NCBI RefSeq assembly: GCF_000166355.1
Contig: NC_014652.1
Location: forward strand, 1,772,928-1,836,927
DNA: 64,000 nt
Direction: 5' to 3'
Origin: Caldicellulosiruptor hydrothermalis 108
GTDB taxonomy: Bacteria > Bacillota > Thermoanaerobacteria > Caldicellulosiruptorales > Caldicellulosiruptoraceae
Shown here: in pieces, positions 46,100 to 54,133 of the stretch
Layout: each line of letters begins with the position of its first letter
Numbering within the stretch: position 1 is the first letter of the stretch
Notes under the pieces: model-generated
What the model was told of the DNA's origin: nothing
The model's input: the letters and a program-made list of their open reading frames with translations, nothing else
Database searches by the model: none
Made by a program: the position numbers and the translations under genes

Positions 46100-46560
46100 C
46101 ATTACTACTGAACCTCTAACGACTCCTTGATTTAGTTTCCTCAGTCACAATTCATCTAAAATCAACAAGTCCACATTGACGTATTTTTTTAGTTTCTGCT
46201 GATATGAATTACCTGCTCTTGAAATGTATAAATCTTTAAGCATCCTATTTACTGTTGTAACCAGTACCCTATAGACCAATGACACAGCTTTTAATTCTAA
46301 CGCTATTGCAAGATGAGTCTTTCCTGTTTCCGGTAGCCCTATTGATACCCACATTCTCTTCTGTTCAATATCTTTGATTACTTTCCTCACAGTTTTTCTA
46401 TCAATGCCCAGCATTCTGGCTATCTGGCTTTTGTTGCATTCCTGTTTGTATAATGTATGAATTGTAATATGCATTGCTATTGTCAGCATCCCTTCGTTTT
46501 CTTCTTCTGTAGTTTTTATATACCCTATTCTACACTACAGAAGGTATTTTTGGAATTGCC
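46100..46560 (-). mobile_element. IS21-family remnant with IstA/IstB fusion
   Basis: The 114-aa frame at 46145-46489 starts like an IS21 transposase IstA HTH (YKQECNKSQIARMLGIDRKT) and continues directly into IstB helper ATPase (GLPETGKTHLAIALELKA; MLKDLYISRAGNSYQQKL; VDLLILDEL). The Walker A is degenerate (GLPETGKT). Most of istA and the rest of istB are missing, so it is an internally deleted relic. TGTGACTGA and GGTCACA near 46090-46145 may be part of its end. Confidence 0.8.
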
Positions 46561-46737
46561 AGGTGGAGAATTTTTTGTATCATTTCTGATGATTTTATTT
46601 TATCATTAACACTTTTACTCCAAATATCTTCAAATTTCTTCAATTTTTTTCGCTTTCTCACAATAAAAAAGCTACCTCATTTTTGGAAGCAGATACTTGC
46701 TATTATCGGATTTATTAGCTTCTTCCAAACGTTTGAA

Positions 46738-47394
46738 TTAACTTGTTATTATCTTTTCTACATTTATCCTTTTAAGTATCACTAAACCAACAATAAATAC
46801 ACCCCAACATAACAATATAAGTCCAGCTTTTAAAACTTGAATTGATATATTACTCGAAAATGCCAATTTAGGAATATATGAAAATAAGAAAACAAGTGAA
46901 AATTTTACTCCACTTATCAATACGCTGTTTTTCGTAGTGAGACTGACCGAATAAATTATGAATATACATCCTAATGAAAACACAAAAACAGTGAGAATAA
47001 CAAAAAGAAATAAATAAATGTTATTCAAATGACTTTTTAATAAAATAAAGGTAACCCATATGAAAACAATTATTGAGCTTGTAATTAAAGCTGGAATAAC
47101 TTTTGATAAAAATATCAATGTATTACTTAAAGGTGATGTAAAATATCTATGATAAACATAACTACTCTTGTCCTTATCGAAATTAATGGTTGTTATAAAT
47201 ACAATTGAATATGAAATAGTTATTACAACACACAATGTATAAAATAAGCTTATCGAAGGTTTATCTTTTAAATAATTTAAAAATTGTTCAAAATTCTTAA
47301 GCGCATACCACACCGCAATGTTTAAAATTAGTAATAATATAATTGCATTTTTAATGTAATTTTTGACTTCTAATTTTATTATTTTAAAAAACAT
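46738..47394 (-). CDS. ABC-2 type permease
   Basis: 218 aa, about six hydrophobic segments (IILLLILNIAVWYALKNF; ITISYSIVFITTINF; VIPALITSSIIVFIWVTFIL; ILVFSLGC-like; LVFLFSYIPKLAF; LILLCWGVFIVGLVIL). GGAGGG ribosome site; starts 1 bp after the ATPase gene, with which it makes a two-component ABC transporter. Probably efflux of an antibiotic, lipid or peptide; substrate unknown. Confidence 0.75.
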   Translation of the reverse strand: MFFKIIKLEVKNYIKNAIILLLILNIAVWYALKNFEQFLNYLKDKPSISLFYTLCVVITISYSIVFITTINFDKDKSSYVYHRYFTSPLSNTLIFLSKVIPALITSSIIVFIWVTFILLKSHLNNIYLFLFVILTVFVFSLGCIFIIYSVSLTTKNSVLISGVKFSLVFLFSYIPKLAFSSNISIQVLKAGLILLCWGVFIVGLVILKRINVEKIITS

Positions 47395-47395
47395 T

Positions 47396-48211
47396 TTAAC
47401 TAACCCTCCCTTCTATAAATTTTGCATATAAATCTTCTAATTTTTCTATCATCTGATAATTCTTTGGTTTAATCTTTAGAAACATTTTCTCATCAAAAAC
47501 ATATAATTTGCTGTTTTTCACTCTATAGGTTTGAAATTCAGGATAATCTCCTTCTACCAAATAAAACTTTTCTGAAACAGGTATTTCGAAAATTGTTTCA
47601 CCGCTTTTTATAAATCCAATTCTATCACTAATTTCCTGTACCTCATATAAATTGTGAGAAACAAAAAGTACAGTTTTACCTCTCTTTTTTAAATCAAGCA
47701 ACAGCTTTTTAAAAACTACTTGAATTTCCGGATCTAACCCAGATGTAGGTTCATCCAGAATAAGTATTTTAGGATCATGTATTAAAGCACCAATTAAAGA
47801 AATTTTTCTCTTTGTTCCTTTTGAAAGTTGCTTGAATTTTTTACGAAAATCTTCCCTTTTTAAGTCTAACATTTCAACATAATCATATATTCTATGTTCA
47901 TCTACTCCAAACAAATAACACATATGCTTCAAATTATCTATAACAGACCACTCTAAATTATAAGTTTCTATTTCAAACATAAGCCCTATTTCTTTAAAAT
48001 GTTTTTTCGAAAGTTCTTCACCAAAAATTTTTATCTCTCCATCATCCTTTTTAAGTAGCCCTAACAAAGTATAAATTGTAGTAGTTTTACCAGCTCCATT
48101 TGGCCCCAATAAACTATAAATTTCTCCTTCATAAATGTTTAGGTTTATTTCTTTGAGAATCAGCTTACCATTGATGCTCTTTTTTAATTTTTTAATCTCT
48201 ATTGCTTTCAT
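47396..48211 (-). CDS. ABC transporter ATP-binding protein
   Basis: 271 aa from the ATG at 48211, after a GGGGGGT; a longer frame reaches 48307. Walker A GPNGAGKTTTIYTLLG at about 39-54, signature KQLSKGTKRKISLIG, Walker B ILILDEPTSGLDPE and a switch His in LFVSHNLYEV. Typical CcmA/BcrA-like subunit for the adjacent permease. Confidence 0.88.
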   Translation of the reverse strand: MKAIEIKKLKKSINGKLILKEINLNIYEGEIYSLLGPNGAGKTTTIYTLLGLLKKDDGEIKIFGEELSKKHFKEIGLMFEIETYNLEWSVIDNLKHMCYLFGVDEHRIYDYVEMLDLKREDFRKKFKQLSKGTKRKISLIGALIHDPKILILDEPTSGLDPEIQVVFKKLLLDLKKRGKTVLFVSHNLYEVQEISDRIGFIKSGETIFEIPVSEKFYLVEGDYPEFQTYRVKNSKLYVFDEKMFLKIKPKNYQMIEKLEDLYAKFIEGRVS

Positions 48212-48291
48212 TTTAAATTTTGTTACCCCCCAATTTCTTATTTTTTCTTTATTTTTGCTATTATTTTGTTTATTGTTGCAATATATGTAAA

Positions 48292-48750
48292 TTATATTAT
48301 CTTCCATAAAACATAATAAGTTGCAAAATATAAACCTATTATTACTATTGTACCACCTTCTATCCCATTCATCTCGATCACAGCAGATAAAAGCCAGATA
48401 GAAAATATTATATAGGAATTTGCCACATAGTTAGAAAGCTTTCTCAAAATAAAATTATTAGGATTTCTTATGAAAAGAGATTTTAAACCTCTTATTATTA
48501 ACACTAAACCATATAACATACCTATTGTTAACAGATATTTATTAAAATTTTTATGAGCTATATAAGTAAAAGATATTAACAGTGCTGAAACCCCTATTAT
48601 TATATCAACAATCCATAACTTATCTCTGTTTGAATTTGTGTAATAAAAAGCTTTTTTTATGATGCTTTTTCCTCTCAAAATCATGTAAGCAAATCTTAAA
48701 TAACCATAAAAACCTAAAATAAAGTATATGTATATATAATATTTCATCAT
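48292..48750 (-). CDS. Small integral membrane protein, unknown
   Basis: About 152 aa with five hydrophobic segments (YYIYIYFILGFYGYLRFAYM; WIVDIIIGVSALLISFTYIA; YLLTIGMLYGLVLIIRG; YIIFSIWLLSAVIEM; IVIIGLYFATYYVLW). AAAGGGA ribosome site. It precedes the ABC ATPase gene and could be an accessory membrane subunit. No family recognised. Confidence 0.6.
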   Translation of the reverse strand: MMKYYIYIYFILGFYGYLRFAYMILRGKSIIKKAFYYTNSNRDKLWIVDIIIGVSALLISFTYIAHKNFNKYLLTIGMLYGLVLIIRGLKSLFIRNPNNFILRKLSNYVANSYIIFSIWLLSAVIEMNGIEGGTIVIIGLYFATYYVLWKII

Positions 48751-48871
48751 TTTCATCTTCCCTTTCGATATACATTTTTGTATAATTTCTCAATCCATCT
48801 AAATCTTGCTATTGAAATAAACAATTTCGTTTCTGTTACTGTTATTATTGATTGTAATCATTCAAAAAAAA

Positions 48872-49376
48872 TTAAAAAATGTTACTATCATTAGTACTAT
48901 ACCAGGCACATTTCACTTTATCTATAAAACCTTTCTCAAAAAGCTTTCTAACACGCAATGGACAAGGAATACAAAAATTTAGAAAGCTGCATTCATTGCA
49001 AATCTCTTTTTGAGCACTATTAAGATTTGCCCACTTGCTTAATTTTTCTTTCCAAAATTCAAAAAATAATAAGGGTGAATATGGTTCTATTTTACCATAA
49101 TATCTTTTTAGGATCAGCCATTACACATGGACGCACGTAAAATTGAGGATCTATAACAATATATTTCCAACTTACTCCACAATTTCTATTAATATATTCT
49201 CTATTAAATTCCTTAAGTTGAATATATGGAATAATATGTCCATATTTTTCTTTAACATATTTATCTTCTTCAGAAAGTCTTACTATATCTTCATATTGCC
49301 AAATATAATCACATGCTTTTCCAAAAGGAAGTATTGGACTATATGAAAATGCGTTAACCCCAATTTTCGGACACAA
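48872..49376 (-). pseudogene. Radical SAM/SPASM maturase, 3' half
   Basis: Two frames: IGVNAFSYSPILPFGKACDY ... NCGVSWKYIVIDPQFYVRPCVMADPKK, then after a shift near 49100 YYGKIEPYSPLLFFEFWKE ... ICNECSFLNFCIPCPLRVR ... VKCAWY. The closely spaced Cys (CNEC, FCIPC, KCAW) fit a SPASM auxiliary cluster domain. No radical SAM core is present; repeat R4 is joined directly to its start. The 115 bp between it and the membrane protein gene hold nothing recognised. Confidence 0.75.
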
Positions 49377-49379
49377 AGA

Positions 49380-49670
49380 GGTTGATGCTGTATATTAGCA
49401 TACATAATAGTTAATTGGCATATATTTTTATAAACTGATAATATATCCTAATTAGCTTGTTCAATTTGTTTTCTTTAATTGTAATTATTATTAATTCGTA
49501 AATAAATTGCTATATTGCTTATTTGTAATATTCTGCTTGAATTTTATTACAATATTTTCATTATGTCAAACCCGTTTTTTTTAGCTTATTATCAGCCATT
49601 TTTACCTATAAAACCATCTCTTTCTTCATATATCTTTAAATTTCTCTAATTTTCTTTCATTGCCTCACAA
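49380..49670 (-). repeat. Promoter-leader repeat, copy R4
   Basis: TTGACA (49564-49569), 17-nt spacer, TAAAAT (49541-49546), diverged leader ending GCATCAACCTC just before the SPASM fragment. The flanking ATCTTTAAATTTCTCTAATTTT block matches those near R2, R3 and 39740. Confidence 0.7.
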
Positions 49671-49704
49671 TAAAAAAAGCTGCCCCCTTTCTTGGAAGCA
49701 GCTT
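49671..49704 (-). terminator. Terminator of the MMPL gene
   Basis: Minus strand AAGCTGC (49698-49704) pairs with GCAGCTT (49677-49683), followed by T-rich sequence. Duplicated at 39790-39825. Confidence 0.8.
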
Positions 49705-50111
49705 CCTAATTTTTTCAAAGATGCTTCTTAGATTACATCCCTTTTTATCCTCATCAAACTATTATACAAAAACGGCAGAAGGAAAAACGCAAGCAAAACA
49801 AGGCCTATCACAACGCAGATTGAAACCTGCATAAGCGTTAAAATCCCTGATGGCAGCATTGCCGCAAATGTGCCGGCTAAAATTATCACCGCTGATGTTA
49901 CAACATGCCCAATGTTTGCTGAGGTAAGCTTGAGCGCTTCTGAAAGCTCTAAATTTCTATATTCGTAAAACCTTATCAGTAAAAATACGCTGTAGTCTAT
50001 ACCCAGAGCTAAGAACACAACAAAGGTGAAAAATGGCACTGCCCAGTTGAGTGCTTCATACTTGAAAATACCTTTGAAAATCATCTCTGTTATAGAGAGT
50101 GCAAGGTAGTA
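49671..50111. repeat. Direct repeat DR-right (source copy)
   Basis: Terminator plus 3' end of the intact MMPL gene; partner of 39790-40229. The two copies bracket about 9.4 kb carrying the ABC exporters, MFS gene and radical SAM fragments. Confidence 0.85.
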
Positions 50112-52808
50112 GTCTACAAAAACTATTATTACCATTGCCGCAGCATTGAAAATTGACCTTGAGATAAGGAACATTAAAATCAAAATGCTTATTATCATTA
50201 TAAGTCTCAAAGACTTGAAATCCTTAAAATAAATGCTTCTCAAATCATTGTTGCTTGATGATATTCCTCCAACGCCAACTGCGGTAAATTTTGTGTCTAC
50301 AAACTCTAAAGTGTTTTTCAAAACTTTTTCTACACTGTCAACAATATCGATTGCTTTGTTTGTATATGGGTTTGTGTCAAGTATAAGAATAATCTTGGTA
50401 ATCGTTCTGCTTTTATCCATGTAAGAATCCAAAGCCTTTTTAAAACTGCTGCTTTTGAGAGCCTCTGGTGGAACATAGAAGATGTTTGTTGTTTTGTACC
50501 CTTCAAAGTAGCTTTTAAAGCTTTGCAAAGAATTTGCCATTTTATTTAGAGCACTTGAGATTTGCAAAAGTCCAGATTTCAAACTTGAAAGTCCAGTTTG
50601 AAGCTCATCTACCTTTTTTAAAATTTGATCTTTTTGACTGCCAAACTCTTTTAGTTTTGAATACATTAGCTGTGTGCCTGAGATAAGCTGTTTTTGTCCG
50701 TTGTCAATTTGCACATACCCATCCACAATTTTGCCCTGGGCTGTGGCAAGCTTTTCTGAAGCAGCTGAAATAGCATCTATTGAAGATGAAATGAGCCTCA
50801 AAGCCTTATCGGCCTCAGACATTTTACCTGAAATCTTTTCATATTCAGAAGAAAACTCTTTTACTTTTGAGATTAGCATGTTGCTCTCATTTTCAATTCT
50901 TGAGACAATCTCTGCAGCCATAAGATAGTTAATATCCTTAGAAAGTTCTGGGTACTTGTTTGAAAGTGCTTTTAAATTTTGATTTACAGCCTTGATACTC
51001 GTTACAAGAAGTTCAACCTGGTTAAAATCAAACCCTTCTATCTTTTGCTTTACACCATTTATAGACTTTGTATACTGGCTGTAAAACTCTTTAAACCCTT
51101 TAGATAGCTGACTGCTACCTTTAGAAAGCTCAGCAAGTCCGCTGTAAACCTTTTTTGAACCATCCAAGCCCTTCTCAAAACCATCATTTAACTTCTCAAG
51201 AGCTGTCTTTACATTGTAAAGTCCATTTTCAAGCTGAGAAAGACCCGAAATTAGCTTTTGCACATCAAATTCTTCCGCAGATACGTTCAAGTTTTTATTT
51301 ATTTTTTCAATTGCCGCATTTACCTTCAAAAGCCCATCCTTCAGACTGTCAACTCCTTTTATGACTGTATCAGCCTGCTTTGATAAAGTAAATTCTTCTA
51401 TAACTTTTCCTTGCGGCCTTGTTACAGAGTAGACCTCTTTTATACCTTTTTGCCTACTCAAAATGTCAGATATCTTTTCAATGCTTGAAAGCGAATCTGA
51501 TGTTGCTAAGTTACTATCAGACTTTAAATAAATTGTCACAGGAAATGTCTTTCCCACACTAAAGTTTTGAGAAATAAGGTTAAACCCTTTTACCGACTTA
51601 TACTTTTCCGAAAGCTCATTTAAAGTGTTAAACGACAAATCACCACGGACTGAAAGAAGAAAAGGTATACAAAGTATCGCTACAGTTGTCAATACAACAT
51701 ACGGATATTTGGTTGAAAGATGAGCAGCACTCTCCCACAGCCTGCTATAAGTGTGTTTTATCTCTTTATTAAACGGCCAGAGAAGGTTTTTCCCAAATAT
51801 TTTTAGCACTGCTGGAACCAAGGTCAAAAGCACAAGCAAGAGCACAAGTACGCTTATTGCAATTGCTGTCATTGCCTTGAAAAAGTTAAATGTCGCTGCC
51901 GCAAAAGCTGAAAATCCTGCAAATACTGTAAGACAGCTAAATATAACCGTTTTCCCTGCTGTTTTGTAAGTTGTCAAAATTGCATCGTCAACATTTTTGC
52001 CGTTTGCAAGCTCTTCTCTGAACCTTGAAATTATAAGCAAGTTGTAGTCTGTGCCAATTCCAAAAAGGGATACAACAATGAATGTCCTTGTAAATGTGCT
52101 TATTGGAAAATTAAATTTGTCTGCAAGATGTCCAACAATGCTAAGAGAGACCAAAAATGATACACCTACAGTTAAAATAGATACAATAGGAGTTACAGGT
52201 GAGCGGAAAACAAGCACCAGCACTATGATGATAAATAAAATAGTGATAGCATCTGTTTTTCTCACACCGTCTTGAGATGCCTTGATAAAATCCTGTGTTA
52301 TCAAATCCCCACCTGTGAGGTAAACCTCAAGATTTCGAGGCTTTTCAAATGAATCTATGAGTTCATAAATCTCATCTCTTATTTCAATAATTTCCTTTTT
52401 TGACTTGTCGACATGGAGACTTGCAAGTATTACCTTGTTGTTTGAGGAAACATAATAGCTTTTAAGTTCAGGATTTTTAAAATGGGTTGAGATGTCAAGA
52501 ATATGGTACTTTTCTTTTTGGCTGTCAAGAGCATCAATTATTCTTCTTACAGCAGCAATATCATCATTTGAAAAGCCATTTTTGCTATAGAACACAACTG
52601 CCACTGTCGAAAGTTTTTTGTCTTTAGAGTACCCTTGATACTCCTTTTCAATTGCTGCCGCAACCTGAGACGGGTAATTTTCACCAATCTTTGGTTCACC
52701 TTTTAAACGAACTATCTTGTTTATATCCGGCATTGTGATGATAAAAGCAAGTGTCACAACTGCCCATACAATCACGTTCAGCCAAGGACGCCTTATAACT
52801 GATTTCAC
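49728..52808 (-). CDS. MMPL/RND-family membrane exporter
   Basis: About 1026 aa. Two six-helix halves: the first has GIGTDYNLLIISRFREEL, the second ALGIDYSVFLLIRFYEY, the conserved Asp-Tyr pair of MMPL proton-driven transporters. Between them lies a long extracellular region with heptad-like stretches (LKDGLLKVNAAIEKINKNL; YSGLAELSKGSSQLSKGF; LQTGLSSLKSGLLQISSAL). GTG start at 52808 has GAGGTG 6 nt upstream; GTG at 52817 is possible. Likely exports lipids or hydrophobic compounds. Its 3' end is duplicated at 39.8 kb. Confidence 0.92.
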   Translation of the reverse strand: MKSVIRRPWLNVIVWAVVTLAFIITMPDINKIVRLKGEPKIGENYPSQVAAAIEKEYQGYSKDKKLSTVAVVFYSKNGFSNDDIAAVRRIIDALDSQKEKYHILDISTHFKNPELKSYYVSSNNKVILASLHVDKSKKEIIEIRDEIYELIDSFEKPRNLEVYLTGGDLITQDFIKASQDGVRKTDAITILFIIIVLVLVFRSPVTPIVSILTVGVSFLVSLSIVGHLADKFNFPISTFTRTFIVVSLFGIGTDYNLLIISRFREELANGKNVDDAILTTYKTAGKTVIFSCLTVFAGFSAFAAATFNFFKAMTAIAISVLVLLLVLLTLVPAVLKIFGKNLLWPFNKEIKHTYSRLWESAAHLSTKYPYVVLTTVAILCIPFLLSVRGDLSFNTLNELSEKYKSVKGFNLISQNFSVGKTFPVTIYLKSDSNLATSDSLSSIEKISDILSRQKGIKEVYSVTRPQGKVIEEFTLSKQADTVIKGVDSLKDGLLKVNAAIEKINKNLNVSAEEFDVQKLISGLSQLENGLYNVKTALEKLNDGFEKGLDGSKKVYSGLAELSKGSSQLSKGFKEFYSQYTKSINGVKQKIEGFDFNQVELLVTSIKAVNQNLKALSNKYPELSKDINYLMAAEIVSRIENESNMLISKVKEFSSEYEKISGKMSEADKALRLISSSIDAISAASEKLATAQGKIVDGYVQIDNGQKQLISGTQLMYSKLKEFGSQKDQILKKVDELQTGLSSLKSGLLQISSALNKMANSLQSFKSYFEGYKTTNIFYVPPEALKSSSFKKALDSYMDKSRTITKIILILDTNPYTNKAIDIVDSVEKVLKNTLEFVDTKFTAVGVGGISSSNNDLRSIYFKDFKSLRLIMIISILILMFLISRSIFNAAAMVIIVFVDYYLALSITEMIFKGIFKYEALNWAVPFFTFVVFLALGIDYSVFLLIRFYEYRNLELSEALKLTSANIGHVVTSAVIILAGTFAAMLPSGILTLMQVSICVVIGLVLLAFFLLPFLYNSLMRIKRDVI

Positions 52809-52841
52809 ACACCTCACCTCTTCTGAGTTTTTACACAGCCT

Positions 52842-52871
52842 ATTTTATCATATATATTGACCAAGAGTCAA
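52842..52871 (-). promoter_or_regulatory. MMPL promoter with overlapping palindromic operator
   Basis: Minus strand TTGACT (52866-52871), 18-nt spacer, TAAAAT (52842-52847). The -35 is part of a palindrome TTGAC-N5-GTCAA (52857-52871), a likely repressor site; no repressor gene lies adjacent. Confidence 0.6.
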
Positions 52872-52881
52872 TTTAATGCCT

Positions 52882-52921
52882 AAAAAAAATAGCCTTTGTG
52901 AAGGATTTGCCCTCACAAAAG
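52882..52921 (-). terminator. Terminator after tyrS
   Basis: Minus strand AGCTTTTGTGA...TCACAAAGGCT then ATTTTTTTT. The tyrS stop codon lies in the first arm. Confidence 0.85.
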
Positions 52922-54103
52922 CTTTATCTTTACAAATTTAAGTTTTCCTACCTGAAGCACATCTCCGTCTTTAAATTCTATGTCAAGCTCAGAAACCTTT
53001 TGCCCGTTCAGTTTTACTCCACCGCTTTTAATAAGTCTCATACCCTCGCTTGTAGAGGAGCAAAGTTTATTTTCTACCATAAACCTTGGAAGATAAACCT
53101 TCACATTTGCAAGCTCAACCTCTGGAATATCATCTGGAACATCTTTTTTCTGAAACACTCTTATGAACTCCTCTTCGGCCTTTAGAGCTGCCTCTTCGCC
53201 ATGGTAAAGCTTTACAATCTCTCTTGCAAGTCTCATCTTTGCATCTCTTGGATGCAAAGTTCCTTCTTCAAGCTTTCTTTTTATCTCTTCAATCTCCTCA
53301 GGTTCTAAATCGGTTGTTAGTTCATAGTACGAAATCATAATCTCATCAGGGATTGACATCACTTTCCCATACATTACATTGGGCGGTTCATTTATTCCAA
53401 TATAGTTTCCAAGGCTCTTGCTCATCTTGTTAACACCATCTGTACCAACTAATATTGGCATCAAAAGCGCAACTTGGATTGTTTTGCATCCATACTCCTT
53501 TTGCAGCGTCCTTCCCATCAATATATTGAATTTTTGCTCGGTTGCGCCAAGCTCAACATCGGCCTCTATAACAACAGAGTCATACCCCTGCATAAGCGGG
53601 TAGAAAAACTCATGTATTGAGAGTGGCAAGTTCTTTTCCATTCTCTGCCTAAATGTCTCTCTTTCAAGCATTCTTGCAACTGTGTATTTTGATGCAAGGT
53701 TTATTACATCCAAAAAGTTCATGGGTTCAAGCCATTCACTGTTATGTCTTATTGTGGTCTTTTGCGGGTCAAGAATCTTTAAAACCTGCTGTTTGAATGG
53801 CTCTGCATTTTTTTGGACCTCTTCTTTTGTAAGCTGTTTTCTTGTCTCAGATTTCCCTGTCGGGTCACCAATCATTGCCGTAAAATCACCAATTATCAAT
53901 ATTATGTTATGTCCTAAATCCTGAAGCTGTTTAAGTTTCCTTAAAACAACAGCATGCCCAAGATGAACGTCTGGCACGTTCGGGTCAAGGCCAAGTTTTA
54001 TGTTTAAGGGTCTATCCTGCTTTAGTTTTTCAACAAGCTCCTCTTCTGTAATTATCTCAGCAGCACCTTTCTTAAAAACCTTTAATTGATGTTCGATATC
54101 CAT
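52913..54103 (-). CDS. tyrS: Tyrosyl-tRNA synthetase
   Basis: 396 aa class I synthetase, TyrZ-like. HIGH equivalent VHLGHAVVLRKL at about 46-57, KMSKS motif VNKMSKSLGNYIG at about 227-239, and a C-terminal S4 RNA-binding domain (CSSTSEGMRLIKSGGVKLNG). No T-box leader: only 30 bp separate it from murJ. It is the last gene of the ahcY-mtaD-murJ-tyrS run. Confidence 0.96.
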   Translation of the reverse strand: MDIEHQLKVFKKGAAEIITEEELVEKLKQDRPLNIKLGLDPNVPDVHLGHAVVLRKLKQLQDLGHNIILIIGDFTAMIGDPTGKSETRKQLTKEEVQKNAEPFKQQVLKILDPQKTTIRHNSEWLEPMNFLDVINLASKYTVARMLERETFRQRMEKNLPLSIHEFFYPLMQGYDSVVIEADVELGATEQKFNILMGRTLQKEYGCKTIQVALLMPILVGTDGVNKMSKSLGNYIGINEPPNVMYGKVMSIPDEIMISYYELTTDLEPEEIEEIKRKLEEGTLHPRDAKMRLAREIVKLYHGEEAALKAEEEFIRVFQKKDVPDDIPEVELANVKVYLPRFMVENKLCSSTSEGMRLIKSGGVKLNGQKVSELDIEFKDGDVLQVGKLKFVKIKLL

Positions 54104-54133
54104 TTTGACGCTTCTTCCCCTTTCCGTAGTTTT

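Noticed and set aside
54104-54133. Possible T-box upstream of tyrS
   Set aside because: Only 30 bp separate tyrS from murJ, too short.
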